From assembly GCA_963995505.1 (NCBI GenBank), contig OZ023184.1, positions 1,302,001 to 1,366,000 on the forward strand: a stretch of DNA of 64,000 bases, given 5' to 3'. Each line of letters opens with the position of its first letter. Within the stretch, counting starts at the first letter, position 1. Below the pieces are notes generated by a model that was given only the letters and a program-made list of their open reading frames with translations, was not told the DNA's origin and ran no database searches. The DNA comes from Hypericum androsaemum. Lineage: Eukaryota > Streptophyta > Magnoliopsida > Malpighiales > Hypericaceae. Made by a program: the position numbers and the translations under genes. Shown here piece after piece: positions 1 through 10,489 of the stretch.

Positions 1-3000
1 TTAAAATTTATCAAATTATTTTTAATTAAAATTATTTAGAGTCTTGGACAAATTATCGAGCCTAACTAGTCGAACAGACGTGATTTTAATAGTAGTATGG
101 CATGCCACATCAACTTTTCTGACTTGGCGGCTGAAAAATTATCACAATAGTTCCAAATTTTGTTAAAAATTTTCAAAAACCCATCTCTCACCCAGAATTC
201 AAAACGTTGCCTCCAAACCCTAATTCCTTATCCCTTCTCAATGGAACAGATCTAATTACCGGAATCAATAGTGAAACGGACTAGAGGCAACTACACTAAC
301 ATATTTATAATTAAAGTGGAAGCTGTAAGAAAGATCAAGATCTAAACTTTTCTTAATTCCAAGAACGGTTCGATGAAAGTTTTATACATGGCAACAATAA
401 GACCAAGCCATCATCTTTGCTTCGAGAAAGAAAAAGCAAAAGACAGGCCATCATATGATTCCAATCCCTGGAACTTGATGCCCTCTACTAACAAACCGTG
501 TGATCTCAACGGATTAATCAATAGCAACGATGACCCAGTTCAATCACAGCATCCAAATTGGAGAAGCTGGTCAAGTCTTTTCCAAAATCTTCGTTTCAAA
601 GAAAATTGACTTGGCAAGCTACGTCATTAACGAAATAAGCGATGTGGTTGTCCAAGCAGGACTATGGTTGGCTGTCCGAAGCTCTAAGTAATTTTAATTA
701 AAAAACTTTGATTCAATTGTTGAGTTTTGACCAACTATCGTTAACCACGAGCCAATTTATATAATCGTATTGTCCGCGGATGTAACAAAAGAATTAATTT
801 GATCGCATTAAGAAGCTGTTTCAAGTGTTCAAAAAATATTTTTAAAAAATAATTATGGGGTTTTCTAATTTTGTAACCTGAGAAGACTTTATTAGGAGAT
901 TCTTAACTCTTGATATCATGGGTCACATACAATAAATTAAAAAAATGTATAACCTATTTTGTGTAACACACTTATAATCAATTAAATGGGTATCGAATCA
1001 TGATTAAATACTTGTTAAGAGAATTATGTTATCTTTTAAAATTTACTTAATTTAAATTTGGATTAGTCATTCTATTTCTAGTATAAATAAAAAATATAGT
1101 CATTGATAAATAATTATAACTCCGAGTGTAATAGAATTCCCCCCGTGATTACTTTTTCCAGAGAACAGTGGCTTATTAACGAGTGTTGACTTAGAAGTCG
1201 GATAGAAGGCACGGCTTCGTTTCTTTCTCTCTTTCTCAATTTATTTCCTTCATAATTATTTATAACATATGCCAATTAGCCGCCAAGAAAAAAATAGGCA
1301 TATAAAATTAAGGAATTCTAAAAAAATTCTTAACGAGTGTTGACTTATATTCCTCGATATTTCCTTTCCGTCTGATATTCGAAATTATTATATGCAGAAT
1401 CTCACTTTAATGACATGCACTTTTTTTAGTCTTTCTTTAATAAGTAGATTTGGTTTTTGGGTAGTCTAATGATATGTCTCATGCACGCGACTTCCAGGAA
1501 ATCGTGGAAATTGTGTTCCACTGGTTAATTAATTACTGGAAGGAGTCTCCATTAATAACAAACTTAGGGTATAGCCCAATACTACTATTACTAAAAGGAA
1601 AATTATATAATCATACTCAACAAATATGATTTTGTATATTAAATATTTAAAATTTTATTAAGTAACAATTTTATATAAACTATACGTAATTATTTTCACT
1701 CCCTTAAATATCAAGAATTCAAATATAGACAAAATATATTCGGGACTGTAGTTGGTAAGCTCGTGGTCGTCGCATGGGGTATGACCAAGCACACAGAAAC
1801 ATGAAAATCATTGGAATTTGATTTCTCTACTATTTCTTTCTTTGTCTCATCTCTCTTATCATTTTCTGATGATTCAACCTCAACCAATGGCCCACCTCTC
1901 TCTCCCTATTGTGGAAGGTATAAGATGATGAGAAAGGAGAGATGGGTATGTTCTTGGATGGGGATTATAGAGTCCATGCCTCTGTTCGCCAAGGGGTTGG
2001 TTGCATGTGGAGTTGCTGGTGGCTTTGGGAAGTCTGTTGTGGAGGGGGAGGAAGGAGAGATGGGTATGTTCTTGGAATGTGTTTGGTGGAGTGAAGATTT
2101 GATTTTGGTTTCCAGTTTTCAGTGAAGAGAAAAAAGGAGATGGGTCAATTTGTCTTATTTGATAAGAGTAAACGAGGGATAAAGAGATGGGTAATTAAAA
2201 TATTATATATATATATATATGATAAAAAGTACCGGTTTGTCTGGTATTCTAACCAGTTGGACCATTTGAAACGTAACCTAGAAATCGACGCGGGTCGTTT
2301 TTAAAAACCTTGCACAAGAGGTTTTAAATATTTTAAAACCAATCTAACGCATATTTTATTATATGATTGTTTTGCTGGTTGACACCAGAATTTTACCAAA
2401 ATTTTTGAACTAAAAAGTTCTGATTATTATATTAAACATAGAGATGGAGAAATATTAAGAAAAAAAGATATCCTCTTCCTCTAGCCCATTAGTTAAACAA
2501 CTAAACTTTTATTATTTAATTTTTCATCTAAAAGATATTAACTGTTATGATTTTTTACTATAGCATTTTACCGTAATATATTTCTGTGGCTAAGACTTCT
2601 TACTTGTATTACACATGCAAATATTTTAATAAAATTACATTTACTTACCCAAAAAATTAAAGTAAAATTTTAAAATTTTAAAATAATTCCTGTAAAATTT
2701 TTATTGGTCTGTTATCCAATACTCTAATTCATTTTTTGTAATCTGATTTTTTTCAATGAATTACTAGCTACATTTACCATGCCGTCTTATCTAAGAAATA
2801 AACAGGATTCCTCCTCGATCCCATTTTTCCCCGTACAATATTGTAGTCCAAGCACTATATAAAATGTTGTTCCACTCTTGAACCCAAAAAAATGTTGTCA
2901 CTTCCGAAGTCTTGGACGCGAGTGCTATTGTGAGCCAGAACGGTATAATTACTTTTCGCAATAGCTCGAACCTTATGACTCTATCTGGAAAGAAAATAAA

Positions 3001-3570
3001 GGAAGAAAGGAACAGGGAGAAAATGACAATTTTTTTATTGTTTGGGAGTGGGTTATGGAATGAAATAAAAATGATGTAGATCAATTATTAAATTAAAAAT
3101 TAAAAACAATATATATACATATGCAGAGAAAAAAAAACATTCAACGGTAAAATTATTCATGAATTTGTAAAGATAATTGTGTAGAGAAGTAATTAGAGAG
3201 TGAATTTGTTCACGAACACTTAGATCAATTAATCAATTTGTGGGAGAGTTATTCTAATTTAACTAGATCTCGAGTTCGAGTTCGAGTTCAAACGCAGTTG
3301 GTGCGTGGGCATAAGCTAGTGCAAACGCAGCTACATCTCCCCAAAAGCAAAGGCACCTGCGCCATGGCAATCAGCAGCGTAAGCCAAATTAGAACAACAA
3401 TCAAACATTAACAACCGCACCACCGTTTTTTTAATGTCTCCAATATTGTACTTTTATAATAATATCTTTAATATTCATAAGACATCAATCATGATATCTT
3501 CGAGTGAATTTAATTAATTCTCTTACCGATGAACCAATTTTTAATCTGTACAACCCCGGCCTTTAATTGT
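1..3570. other. AT-rich intergenic stretch, no gene recognised
   Basis: No gene recognised on either strand. The longest open frames (373-609 +, 1811-2125 +, 2791-3084 -) have low-complexity or unremarkable products with no motif I know and no splice-linked continuation. An (AT)n run sits near 2199-2220 and a short GAGTTC tandem near 3271-3289. Nothing else supportable is seen. Confidence 0.6.
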
Positions 3571-3578
3571 CTACCTAC

Positions 3579-3588
3579 TCTATATATC
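3579..3588 (+). promoter_or_regulatory. TATA box candidate for the IQM relic
   Basis: TCTATATATC lies about 100 bases upstream of the ATG at 3689, followed by a (CTC)n pyrimidine tract near 3594-3612 of the kind common in plant 5' UTRs. The spacing fits a TATA box with a leader of about 70 bases. Position and sequence are the only evidence. Confidence 0.45.
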
Positions 3589-3688
3589 TGCTGCCTCCTC
3601 CTCCTCCTCCTCTACTCTACCACACACTAACTTCTCCTTGCTCATAGATTCCTTCATTATTATTAATTAGAAAAACCAAGGAAGAAAA

Positions 3689-4866
3689 ATGGAGGTGGAG
3701 ACCCATCAAGTAAAGTCCCCGTTGACTTACTCCTCCTCACTGGACGCCCTCCTGATCACCCGCCCCTACCTATGCCTCCCGGGAATGATGGACGCCGGCG
3801 GTATCGACGACGAAGCCGCGGCCAGGCTTCAGAAGGTGTACCGGAGCTACCTCACCCGCCGTCATTGCCTAGGAGCCCTGGTCGGTGGTCCAATTTCTCC
3901 TTTTTAAAAATTTTTTTTCTCTCTTTTACCCTACGACGTCGTTTCATTTTCACGCAGTTCCTAAATAAATTTGTTCAAGAAAATTTGAATGGTCGCCAGT
4001 AGATCTCGACTTCGTAAATAGCAGAATATTGACATTCAAAAAATCAATATTGATTTATTTAAAATCGAGTCAAATAAATTTTCTGTATCTAATTTTAACG
4101 TCGTCTCTTTTTGGATCGGAATTTTTATAAATTTAATGAGTAATGTTATCTTTCAAAATAAAATGAGTAATTTTATTTAAAGTTGAGGGACACTCACAGT
4201 TACAGCTGACTAATCTGCCAGTCCGTATATACTTTTGACGCTATTTTTTCCCCTTATTTTTCTTGTAATTGCTAAATGGTTGAGGGTTTATGGGTGACGT
4301 GGCCAGGTGGGAAGTATTAGACCCGGCGAGGCTCAACCACATCACTTTCTTTTTTCGATAATCCCAAGCCGGAGTCCCCTGTCACCCACTTGAAATGGAT
4401 CGTCTTAAATGCTTCTAAGGTGCTTGCTTTTAAAAAAAAATCTCTTTTTATGTTTAATTTCTCAAATGAATTTTCTGCGTATGGTTGGTACTTATATGTT
4501 TCTCTTTATTGTGATGAAACTAGGTTGCGCGAGAACAATAACAGATACCAAATCAACTCAAATTAACCTGCTCTATTTCACGTTAATATCTATATATCAA
4601 CTTTTTCACGTTTAGAAATAAACTCAAGTCTTCATTTGTTTATGTATCTTAGGTCACTGCTTAACGGTCAAAGTCCATTGTTACATTCCAAAATAAAATA
4701 AAGACTTTGGTCTTTGTATTTTTGCTAGTTCTTTGTTTCTAATTTCTTTTGGTATAATTCTGTGTTTTTAGTTTAGAAACTTTACTCTCTATTTTTTTTT
4801 TCCTAAAAGGTCTATCTGTTGACGGCAAAGCACAGAGATTGGTATTTCAGCACTGGATCGAAGCTG
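3689..4866 (+). pseudogene. IQM-family (IQ-motif protein) gene, truncated
   Basis: IQM proteins are plant calmodulin-binding proteins with one N-terminal IQ motif; several act in stress and light responses. Exon 1 starts at the ATG at 3689 and encodes an IQ helix, AARLQKVYRSYLTRR, before a donor near 3880. A second exon-like stretch (about 4302-4426) reads RWEVLDPARLNHITFFF, then needs a one-base frame change to continue NPKPESPVTHLKW, matching the family's WWKALDFA...KPET.VSRW region. A third (about 4809-4866) reads GLSVDGKAQRLVFQHWIEA and ends at GT, matching the family's SKDEKAQKLALQHWLEA. The following large part of the family, beginning IDPRHRYGHN, is absent; retroelement sequence follows instead. 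The frameshift and missing C-terminus indicate a pseudogene. Family assignment is from remembered motifs, fairly sure. Confidence 0.7.
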
Positions 4867-5246
4867 TAAATTACTTCCTCTCCTCTCTACCTTTTGATTT
4901 TCAATTTGGGAAAGGTCTATCTCTTGCTAATTATTTTTTTTACGTACAAAAGCTTCAAATAGTGATGATTCTTTGTACTATGTTTCCCAACTTCATTGAT
5001 CTTTTGCTGAAGTGATAGATACGAAGGCATGATTCGAAAGTCATAAACTTTTTTACATAGATAATCTACTAGCTGCTGTTTGATTGAACCTGTCTTCAGT
5101 CGAATATTTTTACCTGCCAAGAATTAGCTTGAGTTATCTTTGGCAATCTTAAGAGTTATTTTCTGCCCCATTTCTAAAAAATGTGGAATCATGTCCAGAG
5201 TGGGATTTGAGTCTTAAAACTACGGTTTTTTGCCTTATGGACCAGA
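4867..5246. other. Noncoding stretch after the IQM relic
   Basis: AT-rich. It begins with the apparent donor GTAAAT of the last IQM exon, so its first part may be former intron. No gene, RNA or repeat recognised. Confidence 0.5.
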
Positions 5247-5607
5247 ATGAGAGTGTACGACGATTTTAAGCTGGCCAACGACACCAAATTCAAGGGCGAA
5301 TTTCTCCAACCGGAGGAGAATGATGGAGATAAGGATGACATTAAATTAGTAGTTATCTATAGTTTGATTATTATTATTAGGAGTTTTAATTATAGTAGAA
5401 TTATATGTATTATGTTTCTTTTAGTTTTCTATAAATAGGACCTTGCTCTATTATTTTATTTGGTTGAATTTGATATTGAAAAAATAAAGATTTTTTCTAT
5501 TATCTGTGTCATTTTTCGGTATTCGTAGAATCAACGGATCGATACTCTATCATATTTTCTGGGTATTCTCAGAATCAACGGATTCGCGGTTCCTATCCAC
5601 GTTCCCC
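5247..5607 (+). mobile_element. 3' end of a Ty3/gypsy element with an LTR-like segment
   Basis: The stretch 5285-5335 (frame KFKGEFLQPEENDG, then a purine-rich run) resembles the extreme 3' end of plant Ty3/gypsy polyprotein regions, which typically read 'fedEsFqpeENDG' before the polypurine tract. It is followed by a segment that starts TGACATTA, holds a TATA-like TATAAATAGG (about 5431-5440), an AATAAA-type polyA signal (about 5483) and ends near CCCCTGCA at about 5607, as an LTR would. No partner LTR or primer-binding site is seen, so this is a 3' fragment. Assignment rests on pattern only. Confidence 0.45.
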
Positions 5608-5611
5608 TGCA

Positions 5612-5986
5612 TCAAAAATTCTGAATTTGAAGCTTGAGACTTCTGGTTGTTGTGCAAAAGTTGGAAGACCATGGCTCGATTTCCTTCAAGTACATTTTTT
5701 GTTTGTTGCTCCAAAGCAACATATCCTTAGCCGATTCAAAAGAGATTATTACAACATCCACTCCAAGCGTCCTAATTTGAAATTCTTTAACACTATAGTT
5801 GAAGATATTCTGCTTAGGAAACTTGTTTGTCCACATCGAGGCTTTTACTAGAGAACGTTCAATCTTTCCTCCCTCAAACATAACATCGGCATATGACTTG
5901 TCCTTCCTAACCCAAAAAGAATAATTTTTAGATGGAAGATGCACAATTTGGAGGGGGGCGAGGTGGTAACTTTTTGTAAGCACCAA
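5612..5986 (-). pseudogene. DUF4283-like fragment (LINE/retroelement relic)
   Basis: The 124-residue minus-strand frame contains GGKIERSLVKASMWTNKF followed by a region ending in LKEIEPWSSNF. This resembles the DUF4283 domain found in plant LINE ORF1 and related proteins: an LKKxLV-type helix, then a stretch with 'vdvvlisFeS..dm' and a WF.eIrPWSp motif. The conserved continuation (VWLRcyGiPlh) and zinc knuckle are missing. It lies directly against the LTR-like fragment at 5247-5607. It is a remnant and the family call is tentative. Confidence 0.4.
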
Positions 5987-7967
5987 ACCAAAAAAATATT
6001 AAAATTCTTCCCAATTACTCAGAAAAGCCCAAAGCTAAAGGGAGTGGTTTATGGGTGTGTAAATGCTAATTTAAATTTGGCAAGCGTTGGTAAAATTTTG
6101 GTGAATCGGTAGTTCGAGATCGATAAATCAGTATTTAAAATTTATTTCTGTAGAAATTTTTTGAAAATGTTAGTTAATATCGGTATTCAAAAATTTTGGT
6201 AATTAATAAATCAATAACATGTGAAAATTATCTAACTATATATGATCTAAATTATATCATAGACCTAAACAATATGCAACCGCACTCTCCCTATTTTACT
6301 CCGAGTTTCTCTCAACGCATGCACTAAGCATAACTCTTTATATACAACACAAAATCTCTCTAAGTTCGAATATGATATCTCTCCTCACTTACCTAATTTG
6401 CTATTTTTAAAAATTTTGATAGAATTTTGGTAATTTGGGAAATCCCAAATTTGTCAAATATAAATTTCGTATTCGGTGAATGACTCCAAAATTAAGGTTG
6501 AAATTAGTACACACTTTTTTTTACCAATTTGGTATTTGATAACTTTGCTATTCGGTAAAGTATTTTTTTGTGATGGAAGCGGACAAGGAAAATTGAATTT
6601 ACATTATGAAGGGGTCAGATTTGGAGAAAAGAGGACAAACTTCTGTAGTATGCTGCTCTACCTCCCAATTGCTAAGTTCTCCATTGGTATAATCTGTACA
6701 ATATTTTTTTAATTCTATTCCTAGGTCAATAGCATCGAAGTAGAGAGATAAAGTTGCCAAGAATTGATTTTTGTGAAGGAAATTGATTTTACAGTCTTAC
6801 AACTAGACCAAATGAATCAACATTCTCAATCTCTCGTTCACGACGTACACAAAGGATGCGATGCTCGGATCTGGATTGAGTACGGACGTTATAAAATTTC
6901 CGTGCAGTTTGGAATGCCATATAAGCCGTTAGATGGCTCTAAAAATAAGCAACCTAGATCCAATGGTTAAAATTGACGCGGGGGTATTTTCGTCCTTTAC
7001 CTCTCTACCTTGCCTTTCTCTCCTTCCTCGCTCTTTACGCCAGTTCTCTCTCCCCTCTTCACTTATTAAATCTTTTCCAGTGAAGGAGTGGCAAGCTCGA
7101 CGATGACAGATCCCGGCGACTGGATCCGGCGATGACAGATCACGGCGATTGGATCCTGCCAACGACGACGAGGTGAGGTGGGGCGACTAGATCCCGCTGA
7201 CTTTATCCCCTTCCCTTCTCTTTCTTCTTCCCCTCTCGTGCCCGACAACGACAACACCTTCCTTGAGAAAATCCGCTAGTCTGACCTGGCGATGGAGTGA
7301 CGACGAGCCTGTGTCGTTGTGCCCCACCGTCCCGCTCATGACCAGTCCGGCGAGGTGGGGAGGATGACCTGAAATTGCTCCTCTCCCTCCTCCTCTCCAC
7401 CCACGCAAAAAGACATCTACCCTCTCCTCCCCTTCCTCCGCCTCCTCCACTGCCACGCCCCACCGCAAGCGACACAACCGGCATAAGCGGAAGCAGCTGC
7501 CCCCTCCTCCACTAGAGTAGGAGAAGGAAAAGGAGTGTGTGAGGCTAAATTTGTTCTGCATATTTTTTAAATAATTGTTGAGATATAAATAAGTTTCTTC
7601 TCTAATTTTAAGGTTGTTTCGATTGTTTTATTTTTCTTCAATTGGCTCATATTAATTTATGGGATTGATTTATGGGATGGATTTAGGGGATGGATTCATG
7701 GTTCCTTCTTTACGGTTTCTTTTCTCAGCTACTGGGTGTTATTTTGCTTCTGCTCCAGTGAATTTCAAGGTTTTAATTGCAGAGGGGCCTAGTTGTATTA
7801 CTGTGATCTATGTTTATTTTTTTGGTGGATTCTAGTTTAAATTTTTTTTTGGGTGGAAGGATTCTAGTTTAGTTTAGCGGTGAATTTGGTAGATTTGGTT
7901 TTGTTGCAGCTTGATGTGTAGAAGTAGAACCATATTTTAGAACAAAGTCACCTTTAAGAGTTGGTCT
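5987..7967. other. Intergenic stretch with no recognised gene
   Basis: The segment 6060-6560 is AT-rich with degenerate 'aaatttggtaa' motifs on both strands and may be an old hAT- or MITE-like remnant, but no clean termini are seen. 6990-7560 is markedly GC- and CT-richer (GATCCGGCGATGACAGATC type short repeats near 7100-7160); its overlapping open frames on both strands look like composition effects. 7560-7967 is AT-rich and empty. Confidence 0.5.
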
Positions 7968-8510
7968 TTGCATGCCCGCGCTATGAGAATGGCAGGTCGG
8001 GGGTTACGAGAATGGCAGGCCCAATTTACGAGAATGGCATGCCTGGGTTGCGAGAATGGCATGCCCGTGTTACGAGAATGGCATGCCCGGGTTACGAGAA
8101 TGGCATGTCCAGTTACGAGAATGGCAGGCCCAATTTATGAAAATGGCATATCTGGGTTACGAGAATGGCATGCCCGGGTTGCGAGAATGGCATGCCCGGG
8201 TTGCGAGAATGGCAGGCCGGGTTACGAGAATGGCATGCCCGGGTTACGAGAATGGCATGCTCGGGTACGAAAAATTCCACACCCGATTACGAGAATGGCA
8301 TGCCCGGGTTACGAGAATGGCATGCCCGGTTGCAAGAAATGTCACGCCCGATTACGAGAATTCCAGACCTGAGTTACGAGAATGGCATACCCCAGGTTAC
8401 AAGAATGGCATGCTCGAGTTATGAAAAATGCCAGGCCGGCGGTGTGAGAATGGCATGCTCGGGTTATGAAAAATGCCAGGCTGGCGGTGTGAGAATGGCA
8501 TGTTTGGTTA
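7968..8510 (+). repeat. 22-bp minisatellite, about 24 copies
   Basis: The consensus unit is GAGAATGGCATGCCCGGGTTAC with variants (GGCAGG for GGCATG, CCAATTTAC or CCCGTGTTAC for the tail). Because 22 is not a multiple of three, successive copies pass through all three frames; three units (66 bp) would give a 22-residue repeat. All three forward frames stay open over long stretches (7968-8372, 8056-8424, 8165-8521). The unit holds GCATGC and CCCGGG palindromes side by side. A single stray unit occurs near 8581-8602. The flanks are strongly AT-rich, so the array is a sharp GC island. I see no evidence that any frame is translated. Confidence 0.9.
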
Positions 8511-8879
8511 ATATTTTATAAATTTTATAATAATATAAAATTAAATAATTAATTAAATAATATACTCGGTTATTCTTAAATGACATGCCTGGTTACGAGA
8601 AATAATATGTCATTTAGACATAAAAGACAAAAAATCTATAATATATTAATTAAATAACTAAAAGGAAAAAAAATAATGAATTAACAAAAAAATCACCTTT
8701 ATTTCTCCCCACCTCACGTGCATGCCACCTTTATTTCTCTTTTACGCGCGTCACGTTTTTACTCCTCTGCCCTTGTTATTTTAATCTATTTACAAAACTG
8801 CCATTCATTGTCTCTTTGATCCAAATGGTCCGGAAATTTGTCATTCCGGGCTCAATCTGAGCCCTGCGATGCTCAACTT

Positions 8880-9710
8880 CTCAAGTTTGCAAGAAATATT
8901 TTGATAAATTTCAGGGTATTCGTTACGACTAAATTAGTGATCTTCCTTGTACTATTATCGATAACATACTCACGAGGGTTCTAATAAGAGATGTTGTTAT
9001 GACAAATCTTCTTTCAACTACGTGGAGGTATCATTGGGCCACGATGAGCCACCTTGTCTTTGGTGACCCGTGCATTGAGCCGTTCTATGGGAGGTTTATT
9101 GTTGTGGAGAGCATGGTGAAGTTCATTAGCCTTCATCACTTTTCATTATCTTATTTTGACAACCCGACTCCGAGAATCTTTGCTCCAAATCTATTTTGAT
9201 AATACTTTCTAGTTGCCCCCTTTTTTTGGCTAAAACGGATGAATTTTATAAATGGATCAAAGAATCAAAAACCTGAATCCTAATCAGCACCCCACCCCCT
9301 AAAGAACTCATATAATAAATTGTTGAAAGTTTGCATCTGTAAAACCTGAACCATTCCCCGTCTGAGAATTTGTCATGCATATCACTACCACTCCTGAGAT
9401 AGCAGAGGACCAGCTTGAGCAAGGTCTAATCAGGTTCCTCGACGGAGTTCCTGCCATTCAAAAGCTTACTTGTCGCATATATTTCACCAAGGTAAGAAGA
9501 CCATGTTGTTTCTCGGAGTTGTTAACTGATTAAATATGAGAAAAATGTATACGAAGTCTTATATTGCAGCTTTGAAATGATTCTTACCCATTTGTCAGCT
9601 GCTCTTGAGGCATTTGAAGGACTTATTTCTAGTTGCCCTCTTCTAAAAATACTTTCATTATCGTATTTTGACAACCCAACTCTGAGAATCTTTGTTCCGA
9701 ATCTAAAGTA
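8880..9710 (+). pseudogene. F-box/FBD-family relic, two fragments
   Basis: 8920-9190 resembles the start of an F-box gene of the FBD class: ISDLP followed, after frame changes, by LLSTTWRYHWATMSHLVFGDP, which corresponds to the LSTKWRYRW...LVFD region of F-box proteins. A second part near 9580-9706 gives CPLLKILSLSYFDNPTLRIFVPNLK-like LRR sequence; 9150-9190 holds a duplicate of the same LRR segment. Between them are family-derived 5' sequences (about 9225-9345). Frame breaks and rearranged order show it is not functional. It is one of several such relics in the window. Confidence 0.65.
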
Positions 9711-9845
9711 TTTTTTTTTGGTAAAACGAATACATTTTATAAATAGATAAAAAAACTAAAAACTCGAATCCTAATCAGCACCCCACCACTAAAGAACACA
9801 TAACAAAATTTTCAAAGTTTGCATCTATAAAACTTGAACCATTCC

Positions 9846-10480
9846 CTATCTGAGAATTGAAGACTGAACTCCTTCATCCCATTCCTCGAAAAGAAGAGTA
9901 TCCACTAGTCCACATCCGGGCAGGAATGCAACAATTCGGTGGACATGGAACTTGTGGTTTGGACATTGGTGAAGTAATAGGGCACGAATGATGAACTTCA
10001 CCATGCTTTCTACAACAATAGACCTCTCATAGAACGGCTCAATGCACGACTCACCAAAGACAAGGTGGCTCATCGTGACCTAATGATACCTCTACGTTCC
10101 AATATTCTTCTGTTGAGCACGTATTGGAGCAACCCCAAATAATAATGCTTGAGATCGGTGCAACAAATAAAGATCAGCGCAGCAATAAATGGAGAGCCTC
10201 GCTCCTGCGTTTAATCTTGTTTGTGCTGCGTTTAATCTTGTTTTCCTTCTGTTCTTGCCTGGAGTGAGCTACTACTGCTGAATTCTTTGTTCCTCGAATC
10301 TGTTGCTATTTGAATCTTGAACAACTGCGATTCCTTAAAAAAAATAGTTCTACGTGGTATAAAGAAGACTTGTCATAGCAACATCCTTATTGGAACCCTC
10401 ATGTATATGTAATCAATAATAGTACAAGGAAGATCACTAATGTAGTCATAAAGATCCATCATACCCTCAACCCAAAAAGG
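9846..10480 (-). pseudogene. F-box/FBD-family relic, inverted copy
   Basis: The minus strand reads an F-box start (YISDLPCTII at about 10425-10455), then STTWR-like sequence, then MSHLVFGESCIEPFYERSIVVESMVKFIIRALLLHQ (9846-10073). It is the inverted relative of the + strand relic at 8880-9190. A block of about 258 bases at 10096-10353 interrupts it. Downstream, on the plus-strand right side, its 5' flank passes directly into the tandem array at 10490-12150, whose unit is homologous to that flank. Confidence 0.6.
10096..10353. mobile_element. Insertion of about 258 bp flanked by TCTAC
   Basis: The F-box relic sequence CCTCTACGT... is split; TCTAC is present on both sides (10091-10095 and 10349-10353), consistent with a 5-bp target duplication. 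The insert contains two copies of TGCGTTTAATCTTGTTT and an A-rich stretch near its right end. No known element termini are recognised, so the class is unknown. Confidence 0.35.
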
Positions 10481-10489
10481 CCAATTAAA

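Noticed and set aside
1811..2125. 104-codon plus-strand frame
   Set aside because: No family resemblance, imperfect internal duplication of GGAGAGATGGGTATGTTCTT; judged chance.
7187..7561. Overlapping minus-strand frames of 93-124 codons with Gly/Arg-rich product
   Set aside because: All arise from a CT/GC-rich stretch with few stops; low-complexity product, no motif, open on several frames at once.
7968..8510. Possible CRISPR-like array
   Set aside because: Units are contiguous 22-mers without spacers and the genome is a plant; it is a minisatellite.
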